Assembly: GCF_000382245.1 (NCBI RefSeq)
Contig: NZ_KB907862.1
Span: 1-64,000 of the forward strand
Origin: Kushneria aurantia DSM 21353
GTDB taxonomy: Bacteria; Pseudomonadota; Gammaproteobacteria; Pseudomonadales; Halomonadaceae
Length of the DNA: 64,000 nucleotides
Direction: 5' to 3'
The first letter of the stretch is position 1, and the number at the start of each line of letters is the position of its first letter. Positions 45,169 to 55,498 of the stretch are shown one piece after another. The notes below the pieces were generated by a model. That model had not been told where the DNA came from. It saw only the letters and a program-made list of their open reading frames with translations, and did not search any database. Both the position numbers and the translations under genes were made by a program.

Positions 45169-47007
45169 TTATTTGTTTTCCCGGGCGACGCAATGTCCGG
45201 GTGCAATGTCATGTCGTGGCAGAATCACGGGAGGCTGCTCGACAGGACGAATGGCGGACGGTACTTCGCCATTCAGCGAACTGCGGTCGCGACGTATGGT
45301 CGGGTCAGCTACCGGTACAGCCGATATCAGACGTTGGGTGTAGCTGTGCGCCGTGCGCTCGAAAACATCGCCACGTGAGCCAGATTCGATGATCTGGCCG
45401 AGATAGAGCACCGCGACACGATGACTCATCTTCTCGACGACGGCCATGTCATGGCTGATAAAGAGGTAGGCCAGCCCCTCTTCCCGCTGCAAATCCATGA
45501 ACAGATTGATCACCTGCGCCTGCACGGAAACATCCAGTGCCGATAGCGCTTCGTCGGCGATAATAAGTCGCGGTCTCGAGGCAAGCGCACGGGCGATGCA
45601 GATCCGCTGGCGCTGCCCACCGGAAAATTCGTGCGGATAGCGCCCGGCCATATCGGCATCGAGTCCCACACGCTCAAGCAACTCACCCACGCGGGCTTTA
45701 ATAGCACGACTGCCTTCCATGAGTCCGTGAGTGTGGATCGGCTCGGCGATCGACTCCTCAATGGTTCGGCGCGGATCAAGCGAGGCAAAGGGGTCCTGGA
45801 AGATGTACTGCACCTCGCGGCGCAGTCGTTGACGCTCGGCCAGCTTCATCTGCGACATCGGCCTGCCATCGAACCAGACTTCACCCGCCGCCGGCTCCTG
45901 CAACTGCTGGATGGTCCGACCAATGGTGGACTTGCCCGAACCACTCTCGCCCACCAGCGCCAGGGTTTCACCGGGATAGATCTCGAAACTTACCCTGGAG
46001 ACGGCAAAGTTGCGATGCGTCACCCGGCCCCAGAAGGTTTTCCGGACATCGAACTGGACCGAGAGATCCTCGACCTTCAAAAGCGGCGCCGCGCTATAGT
46101 CGGCGGTATCCTGCAGCCGCTCCTCACCTTCACTTACCAGTTCGCCGTCACGCAGCATGGTTAACGGCGTGCGAAGGGGGTAGGCGTGACTGTTCATTTC
46201 GCCCAGCCGGGGGACAGCGCCCAGCAACATGCGGGTGTAGGGGTGCCGTGGCCGGGCAAAGACCTCTTCGACCGTGCCCTGCTCGACCTTGCTGCCCTCC
46301 CACATCACCACCACGTCATCGGCCATTTCGGCCACCACCCCCATGTCGTGAGTGATGAAGATCATCGCCATTCCCAGTTCGGCCTGCAGATCTTTCATGA
46401 TATCGAGAATCTGCGCCTGCACGGTTACGTCCAGCGCGGTGGTGGGCTCGTCGGCGATCAGCAGTCTGGGACGACAGGCCAGCGACATGGCGATCATTAC
46501 CCGCTGACGCATGCCACCCGACAGCTGGTGCGGATAGCGTCCCAGCAGGCCTCCTGCATCAGGCAGGCGCACGAGACTCAGCAGCCGCTCGGCCTCGCCC
46601 AGCGCTGCGGCACGGCTACGGCTTTCATGCAGAATCAATACTTCGGCCAGTTGGTCACCGATGGTGTAGACCGGATTGAGCGATGTCATCGGCTCCTGGA
46701 AGATCATCGCGATCTCCTTGCCACGAATCGACCGCATCGCTTTCCGGGAGCAGGTCAGAAGATCGCGCGGGGCGACGCCTTCGGGGGCAAAATTGATACG
46801 ACCGGTCGGGTAATGTGCGCCGATCATGTCCGCCAACCGCATCACCGACAGCGAGGTTATCGACTTGCCTGAACCGCTTTCACCCACCACTGCCATCGTC
46901 CGACCGGCGTGAACATCGAAACTCAGATTCCTGACCACGTCGGTACTGCCAAAACGGACCGAGAGATTGTCAACACAAAGCAGCGGTGTCCGCTCGGATG
47001 TGATCAT
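45169..47007 (-). CDS. Peptide ABC transporter, fused double ATPase (DppD-DppF type)
   Basis: A 612-residue protein with two ATPase domains: [36 protein letters not shown] and [14 protein letters not shown] in the first half; [34 protein letters not shown] and [14 protein letters not shown] in the second. First gene of the operon; the order ATPase, binding protein, permeases, peptidase differs from the 22.7-30.8 kb operon. ATG 47007 is used, but no clear ribosome site is visible, and the in-frame GTG at 47028 cannot be excluded. Confidence 0.9.
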   Translation of the reverse strand: MITSERTPLLCVDNLSVRFGSTDVVRNLSFDVHAGRTMAVVGESGSGKSITSLSVMRLADMIGAHYPTGRINFAPEGVAPRDLLTCSRKAMRSIRGKEIAMIFQEPMTSLNPVYTIGDQLAEVLILHESRSRAAALGEAERLLSLVRLPDAGGLLGRYPHQLSGGMRQRVMIAMSLACRPRLLIADEPTTALDVTVQAQILDIMKDLQAELGMAMIFITHDMGVVAEMADDVVVMWEGSKVEQGTVEEVFARPRHPYTRMLLGAVPRLGEMNSHAYPLRTPLTMLRDGELVSEGEERLQDTADYSAAPLLKVEDLSVQFDVRKTFWGRVTHRNFAVSRVSFEIYPGETLALVGESGSGKSTIGRTIQQLQEPAAGEVWFDGRPMSQMKLAERQRLRREVQYIFQDPFASLDPRRTIEESIAEPIHTHGLMEGSRAIKARVGELLERVGLDADMAGRYPHEFSGGQRQRICIARALASRPRLIIADEALSALDVSVQAQVINLFMDLQREEGLAYLFISHDMAVVEKMSHRVAVLYLGQIIESGSRGDVFERTAHSYTQRLISAVPVADPTIRRDRSSLNGEVPSAIRPVEQPPVILPRHDIAPGHCVARENK

Positions 47008-47295
47008 ACTGTTTTCAGGCACGGGCAAAGCGGCAACGAGCGCAGAAAGCGAAGGCCGCAGCGCGGAGTTTCCGGTGTGAGAATGAGAGTCACGCTCTCA
47101 TCGATCTGTAGCGCATTCATTGTCTTCATTGTTGAAATAAAAGAACAAATCAGCGGCGAAATGTCAATAATCCATAGTAACTGACTGTGTCGCCTCGTGT
47201 TGCCTGAACCGTGGCAACTCGATTGATAACAAGGGCGGCAAACCGGCCCGAGTGCGAAGCGTCCCCGAAAAAGGCCGCGAGGCGTCGGGCAGGAG
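47008..47295. other. Promoter region of the second peptide operon
   Basis: No gene supported. On the minus strand TTGACA (47167-47162) could be a -35 element, but no good -10 follows at 17 bp. The part next to the relic (about 47255-47295) weakly resembles the ROK gene 3' region (RGVGQELD versus RGAAARVLD), so the relic may extend further left in degenerate form. Confidence 0.4.
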
Positions 47296-47351
47296 CTGGA
47301 TGCAACGCTTGCACAGGAGAGCGAGCCGGTGTGAGTCAAGGCCTTCAGGCA
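47296..47351 (+). pseudogene. Relic of the ROK gene 3' end; right repeat of block B
   Basis: A 56-nt copy of 39941-39996 with three mismatches, in the same orientation and 7.3 kb away. In the ROK frame it reads ELDATLAQESEPV and then TGA, against VLDVTLAQQSEPV in the intact gene. No start codon or upstream ROK sequence of useful length remains. It abuts the stop codon of the TIM-barrel/cupin gene (47359). Confidence 0.82.
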
Positions 47352-47358
47352 CCGATCC

Positions 47359-48414
47359 TTAAATGTGGCCCAGTTCGGAGACCGTCCTTTCATCCCTGGC
47401 CGTACCCGTGTTCAGCGTTGCAGCGGGCTCCAACAGTACGACTTCGCAGGTATCGTCGAGGGCGACAGGGCAATGCTCGACGCCATGCGGCACGATGATG
47501 AATTCGCCTGGCTCGATGATCTCGTCTCGGTCCCGGAACTTCATCAGCAGACGGCCTTTATGCACGAAAAAGAGCTCGTCCTCGCGTTCATGGAAATGCC
47601 AGACGAACTCGCCTTCGAATTTGGCCAGTTTGATCTGCATGTCGTTGATCTGTCCCGCGATCTTCGGCGACCAGGCATCGGCGAAGCCGCCGAAGGCCGT
47701 ATCGAGGTTCTTCTTGTGGAAGGGCGAGATATGATTGTTCAGACGGGCAACGTCCTGGATGATCGCCGCGAGTTGACTCGGTACATCCCTGGCTCGGGTC
47801 GGGTATTTTCCATCGAGCGCGGCGGTACCTATGGTAAAGCCCGCACCACCAGCGGTTTTGACCGTGGCAATCTGCTCGGACGTATCGATGGAGCCGGCCA
47901 TATAGACGGGCTTCGACACCGCGGCGCAGACAGCCTTCATCAGTTCAGGCACGTTTTCTTTCGAGCGATAGGCGAGCAGATCGAGGCCATGCACGCCATC
48001 CCTTGCCGTCAGTGCCTTTGCGCTCGCGACGATTTCGTCGATACTGCCTTCCAGCACACTTGGATGGCCGGTGATCCGTCCGGGGAACGGACAATACTGG
48101 ATCGAAGCGCCCTTCAATATCGGCAGGACATCATCGATGCGGGTTCCGCCGAGCAGGACGTCTACGCCGATCTCGATGGCCGCCTTTGCCGATGCCATCT
48201 CGCTCTCTCGATCGAGCGAGACGACTTCCAGATAGGAGGTCGCGTCCGCCCCCTTGATCGTCTCATTGAGTGCTTTCAAGGCCTCGATCGGCAAACCGAT
48301 ATCCTTGAAGCCGATGTGGCGAACGCCGACACTCAGTGCGGTTCCGAGATGCGTGGCTGCATCCTCGACGGTGCGGTCGTTCCGAGTGAGCATGAAAATG
48401 AAGCGAAGTCCCAT
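47359..48414 (-). CDS. TIM-barrel/cupin fusion protein of a four-carbon acid sugar cluster
   Basis: A 351-residue fusion. Residues 1-215 look like a phosphate-binding TIM barrel related to the HisA/aldolase group (GVDVLLGGTRIDDVL, KPVYMAGSIDTSEQI, GAGFTIGTAALDG). Residues 240-351 form a cupin with motif 1 WHFHEREDELFFVHKG and motif 2 GEFIIVPHGVEHCP, so it should bind one metal. It is coupled to pdxA2 by a TGATG overlap. The barrel may act on a phosphorylated four-carbon keto acid or sugar; the exact reaction is unknown to me. Confidence 0.72.
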   Translation of the reverse strand: MGLRFIFMLTRNDRTVEDAATHLGTALSVGVRHIGFKDIGLPIEALKALNETIKGADATSYLEVVSLDRESEMASAKAAIEIGVDVLLGGTRIDDVLPILKGASIQYCPFPGRITGHPSVLEGSIDEIVASAKALTARDGVHGLDLLAYRSKENVPELMKAVCAAVSKPVYMAGSIDTSEQIATVKTAGGAGFTIGTAALDGKYPTRARDVPSQLAAIIQDVARLNNHISPFHKKNLDTAFGGFADAWSPKIAGQINDMQIKLAKFEGEFVWHFHEREDELFFVHKGRLLMKFRDRDEIIEPGEFIIVPHGVEHCPVALDDTCEVVLLEPAATLNTGTARDERTVSELGHI

Positions 48415-49427
48415 CAGATAGTCCCTTCCAGTTCGTTGTACCCGATCCGAGCGGCGACGAGCCGCCGGGCATAGGCGAGTGCGGTTTCCAGGCTGGCGGG
48501 ATCGGCGATCCCCTTTCCGGCAATGTCAAAGGCCGTGCCGTGATCCGGGCTGGTGCGTACGAACGGCAAGCCGAGCGTGATATTCACACCCTTCTCGAGG
48601 CCAGGATATTTCACCGGGATGAGCCCCTGATCGTGATATTGGGCGACGACGACGTCGAAACGACCCTTGCGGGCCTGCATGTAGACGGTATCGCCGGGCC
48701 AGGGGCCGCTGGCATCGATGCCAGAGGCACGTGCAGCCTCGATGGCCGGCCGGATGATCTTGATTTCCTCATCGCCGAAGAGGCCACCTTCACCCGCATG
48801 CGGATTGAGTCCCGCCACGGCGACGCGAGGTGCCGGAATGCCGAGTGCCCGGCCGCCCTCATGCGCGAGGCGGATCGCCGACATTTGCGCATCGTAGTCG
48901 GCTTCTTCGATTGCCTTGCGCAAAGAGGTATGGATCGTGACAAGAACCGTGCAGATATCGTCATTTACCAGCATCATGGCGACACGCTCCGCGCCACCGT
49001 AATCGGCCAGAATCTCGGTGTGACCGGGGTAGCGAATACCGGCACTGCCCATGGCTTCCTTGTTGATCGGTGCCGTGACAATGCCACTGACCTGGCCGGA
49101 TTTCGCGGCCGCTATCGCCGCCACGATGGCATCGAAGGACGCTTGTCCGGAGATGGTATTGACCGTGCCGACCGGTGGCAGTTCGGAGATACGTGTCGCG
49201 TCGATCACCTCGATGCAACCCGGCTCGAACCGAGCCTCGACTGGACTGGCAATGGTGCGCACTTCCAGATCGAGATCGAACAGCAAAATAGCCTCGGACA
49301 TCACCAACGCACTGCCGAAGATGACGGTCTGGCCGCTATCCTTCGCGAGAGTCTTGACCACGATCTCCGGACCGATACCAGAAGCGTCGCCCATGGTGAT
49401 GGCGAGGGGTGAAGACATGTTGGTCAT
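48414..49427 (-). CDS. pdxA2: 4-phospho-threonate/erythronate dehydrogenase, PdxA2
   Basis: A 337-residue PdxA-family enzyme. Signatures: AITMGDASGIGPEI (N-terminal), TAPINKEAM, YPGHTEILADY, GLNPHAGEGGLFGDEE and VAQYHDQGLIPVKYPG; the three His bind a divalent metal. PdxA2 oxidises and decarboxylates 4-phospho-D-threonate or erythronate to dihydroxyacetone phosphate. The role is set by the adjacent DUF1537 kinase (4-bp overlap) rather than by vitamin B6 genes. Lower GC and a rhizobial flavour of this cluster suggest acquisition by transfer. Confidence 0.85.
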   Translation of the reverse strand: MTNMSSPLAITMGDASGIGPEIVVKTLAKDSGQTVIFGSALVMSEAILLFDLDLEVRTIASPVEARFEPGCIEVIDATRISELPPVGTVNTISGQASFDAIVAAIAAAKSGQVSGIVTAPINKEAMGSAGIRYPGHTEILADYGGAERVAMMLVNDDICTVLVTIHTSLRKAIEEADYDAQMSAIRLAHEGGRALGIPAPRVAVAGLNPHAGEGGLFGDEEIKIIRPAIEAARASGIDASGPWPGDTVYMQARKGRFDVVVAQYHDQGLIPVKYPGLEKGVNITLGLPFVRTSPDHGTAFDIAGKGIADPASLETALAYARRLVAARIGYNELEGTI

Positions 49428-50491
49428 GAGAGAACCTGTTTTGACAAAAGAGGATCATGGCGCAAGCGCGAGATTGCGCGGCGCAGCGTATCTTCATCGC
49501 CGAAACCGCCGGCTTTCATCGCGATCAGAAGCGTGCGTCCATCGGCAAGAACGGTTCGTCCAAGAGGGAACCCAGGCTCGAGTTCGTCGAACAGCAGGAA
49601 GGTTCGGACATTCAGTCGGTCGAGGATTGCTTCCATCGTATCCCCGCCGGTTGCCACCAACAGATCCACTGCACCCGATTGGATTCGTGACGCGGCGGCT
49701 TGAGCGGTTCGTGTCAGCACATCCTGTGCGTTGCTGGCACGATCGCATGGGGCGCGCAGGAGCGTCACGCCAGCGGTCTCTTCGACCCGGTCAGCCTGCA
49801 GATGGCTGATTGGGTTCGCCGAGCCGATGGCGACGAGAACCGTGCTGCAGGAGGCAGACACCATGCCCGCTTGGGTGACGCCTGTGGCAAGCGTTCGGGC
49901 AAGTGCCTGAGCCATGCCTGGCGAACCGACCCACAAAATGCTTTCCGGCTCCGTGAGGGCTGCGATCTGTTGATCGAGATCCTCCTGCGTCATTGCATCA
50001 AGCATGACGACATCGCTGATCGACAAGGGAACGAGATCCGCAAGTAACGAGGTCCGCGCCGGGTGAACGGGATCGCGGCCGTAGACGCTCTCCGACACGC
50101 CCACGCCATTCACATATTGCACACCGCCGACTGTCGTTCGGCCTGCGGCCGGAAATGCGGGAGCGAAAACCAGCCGCTTGCGGCCGCTCGCGTGAAAGGC
50201 TGCCTCCAGTTCCACGGAGAGATGACCGCGCAATGTCGAGTCGACCGTCTTATAAAGGATGTGGTGAGACGACAGCTGTGCGGCAAGATCACCAGTTCGT
50301 CGTGCGGCCTGTTCAGCGCTCATCGACCTCGAACCGCTGTCGACCGAAATCACGGCCGCCTTATGGCCCGGAAGTTCGGCCCGGCCTATCCACGCGGTCA
50401 GACCACGCATCACAAAGGGTGACGCCCCATCCGCAGCACTTGTCAGGTCGTCGGCCAGAATGCCGACGCTATGATTTCCATGGGTTTTCAT
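49424..50491 (-). CDS. Four-carbon acid sugar kinase (DUF1537)
   Basis: A 355-residue kinase of the DUF1537/OtnK-DtnK family. The N-terminal domain shows VGILADDLTSAADGASPF (substrate-binding Asp-Asp) and the C-terminal nucleotide domain DLLVATGGDTMEAILDRL. It phosphorylates D-threonate, D-erythronate or a stereoisomer at C4, making the PdxA2 substrate. The start at 50491 (MKTHGNHSVG) is preferred over upstream in-frame codons that read as promoter sequence. Divergent from the LysR gene. Confidence 0.85.
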   Translation of the reverse strand: MKTHGNHSVGILADDLTSAADGASPFVMRGLTAWIGRAELPGHKAAVISVDSGSRSMSAEQAARRTGDLAAQLSSHHILYKTVDSTLRGHLSVELEAAFHASGRKRLVFAPAFPAAGRTTVGGVQYVNGVGVSESVYGRDPVHPARTSLLADLVPLSISDVVMLDAMTQEDLDQQIAALTEPESILWVGSPGMAQALARTLATGVTQAGMVSASCSTVLVAIGSANPISHLQADRVEETAGVTLLRAPCDRASNAQDVLTRTAQAAASRIQSGAVDLLVATGGDTMEAILDRLNVRTFLLFDELEPGFPLGRTVLADGRTLLIAMKAGGFGDEDTLRRAISRLRHDPLLSKQVLS

Positions 50492-50544
50492 ACGCCAATT
50501 ATGAACTCGCCCCATGAAACAAAAAGCGATAGTTTCTTGTGTAA

Positions 50545-50567
50545 ATTGGTGATATATTTTCACCAAT
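50545..50567. promoter_or_regulatory. LysR operator in the four-carbon acid sugar cluster
   Basis: ATTGGTGA-N7-TCACCAAT is a perfect 8-bp inverted repeat in the 74-bp gap between the kinase and LysR genes; its right arm overlaps the LysR start codon. It is centred 65 bp from the kinase start, which suits a LysR recognition site controlling both directions. Confidence 0.68.
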
Positions 50568-51444
50568 GAAACGCTCCGATATTCCCTCCCTGGACGATCT
50601 GCGTGCCTTCGAAGCCACGGCGCGGCTAGGTTCCGTTCGTCTCGCGGCCGACAGCCTGGCGTTGACCCATGGCGCGGTCAGCCGGCGCATCACGAAGCTT
50701 TCCGAGGATCTCGATTTCGGCTTGTTCGAGAGGAGCGGGCGTAGCCTTCGTCTCACACCGGCAGGCGAGACGCTCAATCTGACGGTCGGTCGCTTTTTCA
50801 ACGAACTGGAGTCGACGGTCCAAAGCCTGCGTGCTGCGAATAGACGACAGGATGCGCTGGTTCTGTCCTGCGAACCTTCTGTGGCGATGCGCTGGCTGAT
50901 CCCGCGTCTCGGCAATTTCCAGGCCGGCAATCCGGATATCGCGCTGCATCTGTCGGTGGGAGGTGGTCCTATTGCCTTCAAGAAGGACCGTGTGGATCTC
51001 GCCATCCGCCGTCTTGACTTCGCCTTGCCCGAGAGTTGGCATGTTCAGCGGCTCTTTGCCGAGCGCGTCGGCCCTGTCATGAGCCCTCAACTCGTCGGTG
51101 CCTTTGATGCTGAAGACTATATTGGTCTCGGATCGAAAACGCGCCCGGACGCATGGTCACTCTGGCTCGCCAGGAATTCGCATGCCAAACGACCGTCGGA
51201 GGTTCGCTATCACGACCATCATTTTCTGATGGTCGAGGCGGCCCTGGCTGGTCTCGGCGTTGCCCTGAGCCCTCTTGCACTGGCAATCGATGATATCGAG
51301 AGAGGTCGGTTGATCGCGCCTTCGGGATTTTCCGTGGACGGGAGTCATTACGGTATTATCTGGTCAAGCGAGAGCGAGCTGCAGCCGAATGCGTTGCGAC
51401 TCGCCGACTGGCTGCAGCAGGAGTGTGTCCGATCCTTTCAGTGA
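50566..51444 (+). CDS. LysR-family (GcvA-like) regulator
   Basis: A 292-residue LysR protein of the GcvA subgroup: IPSLDDLRAFEATARLGSVR, AADSLALTHGAVSRRITKL and LFERSGRSLRLTPAGETL form the winged helix; the rest is the effector-binding domain. Divergent from the kinase, PdxA2 and TIM-cupin genes, with a palindrome between them, so it most likely responds to the acid sugar or its phosphate. Its sequence flavour is alphaproteobacterial, in line with the rest of the cluster. Confidence 0.87.
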   Translation: MKRSDIPSLDDLRAFEATARLGSVRLAADSLALTHGAVSRRITKLSEDLDFGLFERSGRSLRLTPAGETLNLTVGRFFNELESTVQSLRAANRRQDALVLSCEPSVAMRWLIPRLGNFQAGNPDIALHLSVGGGPIAFKKDRVDLAIRRLDFALPESWHVQRLFAERVGPVMSPQLVGAFDAEDYIGLGSKTRPDAWSLWLARNSHAKRPSEVRYHDHHFLMVEAALAGLGVALSPLALAIDDIERGRLIAPSGFSVDGSHYGIIWSSESELQPNALRLADWLQQECVRSFQ

Positions 51445-51477
51445 GCAGAGCCGGCCATCAACCATCAGGTCGTTCAA

Positions 51478-51498
51478 CCGGATACAGACAGATCGTCT

Positions 51499-51506
<8 letters not shown>
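51478..51506. terminator. Stem-loop between LysR and ppsA stops
   Basis: CCGGATA-C-AGAC (51478-51489) pairs with GTCT-C-TATCCGG (51495-51506) around a 5-nt loop with one C-C mismatch. It overlaps the ppsA stop codon. It lacks a T-tract but lies at the convergent 3' ends. Confidence 0.45.
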
Positions 51507-53925
<2,419 letters not shown>

Positions 53926-54330
53926 GCTCCACTCTCCCGGCGCCAAAGGCGTACTGCGTCAGGGCCTTGAAGGCCCACGTCCATGCGTTGTGGTCCACGG
54001 CCGTGCCTGCCGCGGGTAACTTCTTCAGGATCTCAAAAGACTACGCAATTCAGGCACCATGCCATAGCATCGATTGCGACTTTTCAAACGCAGATCGCGA
54101 CTTTTAGGACCAGGATCGTTACGCAGCGCTACTACATGAGCTACGACCAAGGTCGCGTACCGCTCGATTCTGGCCGCGCGCCACCGCTGCGAAGGCGGTT
54201 GCAGGGGCAATTGCTTTTTGTAGTAAAGATGTAGTCAACGCGACGTCAAGAAAATCGAACCCGACAGCCGACTGCCTTCATCGTCAGCGGACGTGCTCTA
54301 ATGGCCACCCATGCCTCAGGAACCCGCGCC
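53926..54330. promoter_or_regulatory. ppsA/ppsR divergent control region
   Basis: About 400 bp without a gene. It contains a 13-nt direct repeat, GAT(T/C)GCGACTTTT, at 54072-54084 and 54093-54105, 21 bp apart (two helical turns), which suggests tandem binding of a regulator on one face. No clear Cra/FruR consensus was seen. Confidence 0.45.
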
Positions 54331-55152
54331 ATGTCGAGAACCGTGTTCTATATCTCCGACGGCACCGCCATCACCATGGAGGTGCTGGGCCACGCCGTGC
54401 TGTCACAGTTCGACCGCGAGTTCGAACAGCGCACCTGGCCCTTCGTGGAGAGCGTCGAGCGGGCGCGGGAGATCCGTGAGCGCATCGACCGCAGCTGCGA
54501 GGAGAGCGGCGAGCGTCCTATCGTGTTCTACTCCATCGTGTGCGATGAGATACGCGATATCATTCTCGCCAGTCAGGGCTTCTGCCACGACGTCATCGAG
54601 TCGCTGATCGCGCCGCTGAGCGAAGAGCTCGACATGGCGCCGCACCCCACCGTGCATCGCACCCATGGCCTCAATCGCGACAACGTGGCGCGCTATGACG
54701 CTCGCATCGCGGCGGTGGAGTACGCTCTTTCCCACGACGACGGCCTGTCACTGCGCCACCTCGAACAGGCCCAGGTGATTCTGGTCGGCGTATCGCGCTG
54801 CGGCAAAACGCCCACCAGCCTCTATCTGGCCATGCAGTTCGGTCTGCGGGTTGCCAACTACCCCTTCATTGCCGACGACATGGATAACCTGACCCTGCCG
54901 CCGGAGATTCGCCAGCAGCGTGACAAGCTGTTCGGCCTGACCATCGACGCCGAGCGGCTGTCGGCGATCCGCAACGAGCGCCGCAGCGGCAGCACCTACG
55001 CCTCGCTCAGGCAGTGCCGGCTGGAACTGGCCGAGGTGGAAGCGCTCTACCGTCGCTTCGGCATTCCCCACCTCAACACCACCAACTACTCGGTGGAGGA
55101 GATCGCTACCCGGCTGATGGACAAACTGGGTATCGAACGGCGGATTTTTTGA
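54331..55152 (+). CDS. ppsR: PEP synthase regulatory kinase/phosphorylase
   Basis: A 273-residue DUF299 protein. It begins [20 protein letters not shown] and has the nucleotide loop [20 protein letters not shown] followed by [10 protein letters not shown] and [16 protein letters not shown]. PpsR inactivates PEP synthase by ADP-dependent phosphorylation of a Thr beside its catalytic His and reactivates it by phosphorolysis. ATG 54331 is preferred; ATG 54301 adds ten residues. The last codons (ATT TTT TGA) belong to the first unit of the 74-bp repeat array. Confidence 0.93.
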   Translation: MSRTVFYISDGTAITMEVLGHAVLSQFDREFEQRTWPFVESVERAREIRERIDRSCEESGERPIVFYSIVCDEIRDIILASQGFCHDVIESLIAPLSEELDMAPHPTVHRTHGLNRDNVARYDARIAAVEYALSHDDGLSLRHLEQAQVILVGVSRCGKTPTSLYLAMQFGLRVANYPFIADDMDNLTLPPEIRQQRDKLFGLTIDAERLSAIRNERRSGSTYASLRQCRLELAEVEALYRRFGIPHLNTTNYSVEEIATRLMDKLGIERRIF

Positions 55153-55482
55153 AGCCGCCTTCCCTGGCGGCTTCCCTTCGGGCCGTTGCTTCGCAACGTC
55201 AAAAATCGCTCCCGGCGATTTTTTGAAGCCGCCTTCCCTGGCGGCTTCCCTTCGGGCCGTTGCTTCGCAACGTCAAAAATCGCTCCCGGCGATTTTTTGA
55301 AGCCGCCTTCCCTGGCGGCTTCCCTTCGGGCCGTTGCTTCGCAACGTCAAAAATCGCTCCCGGCGATTTTTTGAACCCACCCTCCCTGGCGGCTTCCCTG
55401 TGGGCCGCTGCTTCGCAACGTCAAAAATCGCTCCCGGCGATTTTTTGAACCCACTCCCTCTGGCGGCTTCCCTGTGGGCCGT
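55143..55482. repeat. 74-bp tandem repeat array (about 4.6 units)
   Basis: Units start at 55143, 55217, 55291, 55365 and 55439, exactly 74 bp apart; the fifth is cut after about 44 nt. Units 1-3 are nearly identical and units 4-5 carry substitutions. Each full unit holds GAAGCCGCC-N6-GGCGGCTTC, GTTGC-TTC-GCAAC and, across the junction, AAAAATCG-N7-CGATTTTT, three hairpins of which the last looks like a bidirectional terminator. Short open frames across the array (LRAVASQRQKSLPAIF) are by-products. Confidence 0.92.
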
Positions 55483-55498
55483 CGTGGTGGTAGCGGCA

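Noticed and set aside
55186-55448. Short proteins encoded across the 74-bp repeats
   Set aside because: They merely translate the repeat unit; no ribosome site, and the frames depend on the copy number.
55143-55482. CRISPR array
   Set aside because: The units are directly adjacent with no unique spacers, and no cas genes are present.
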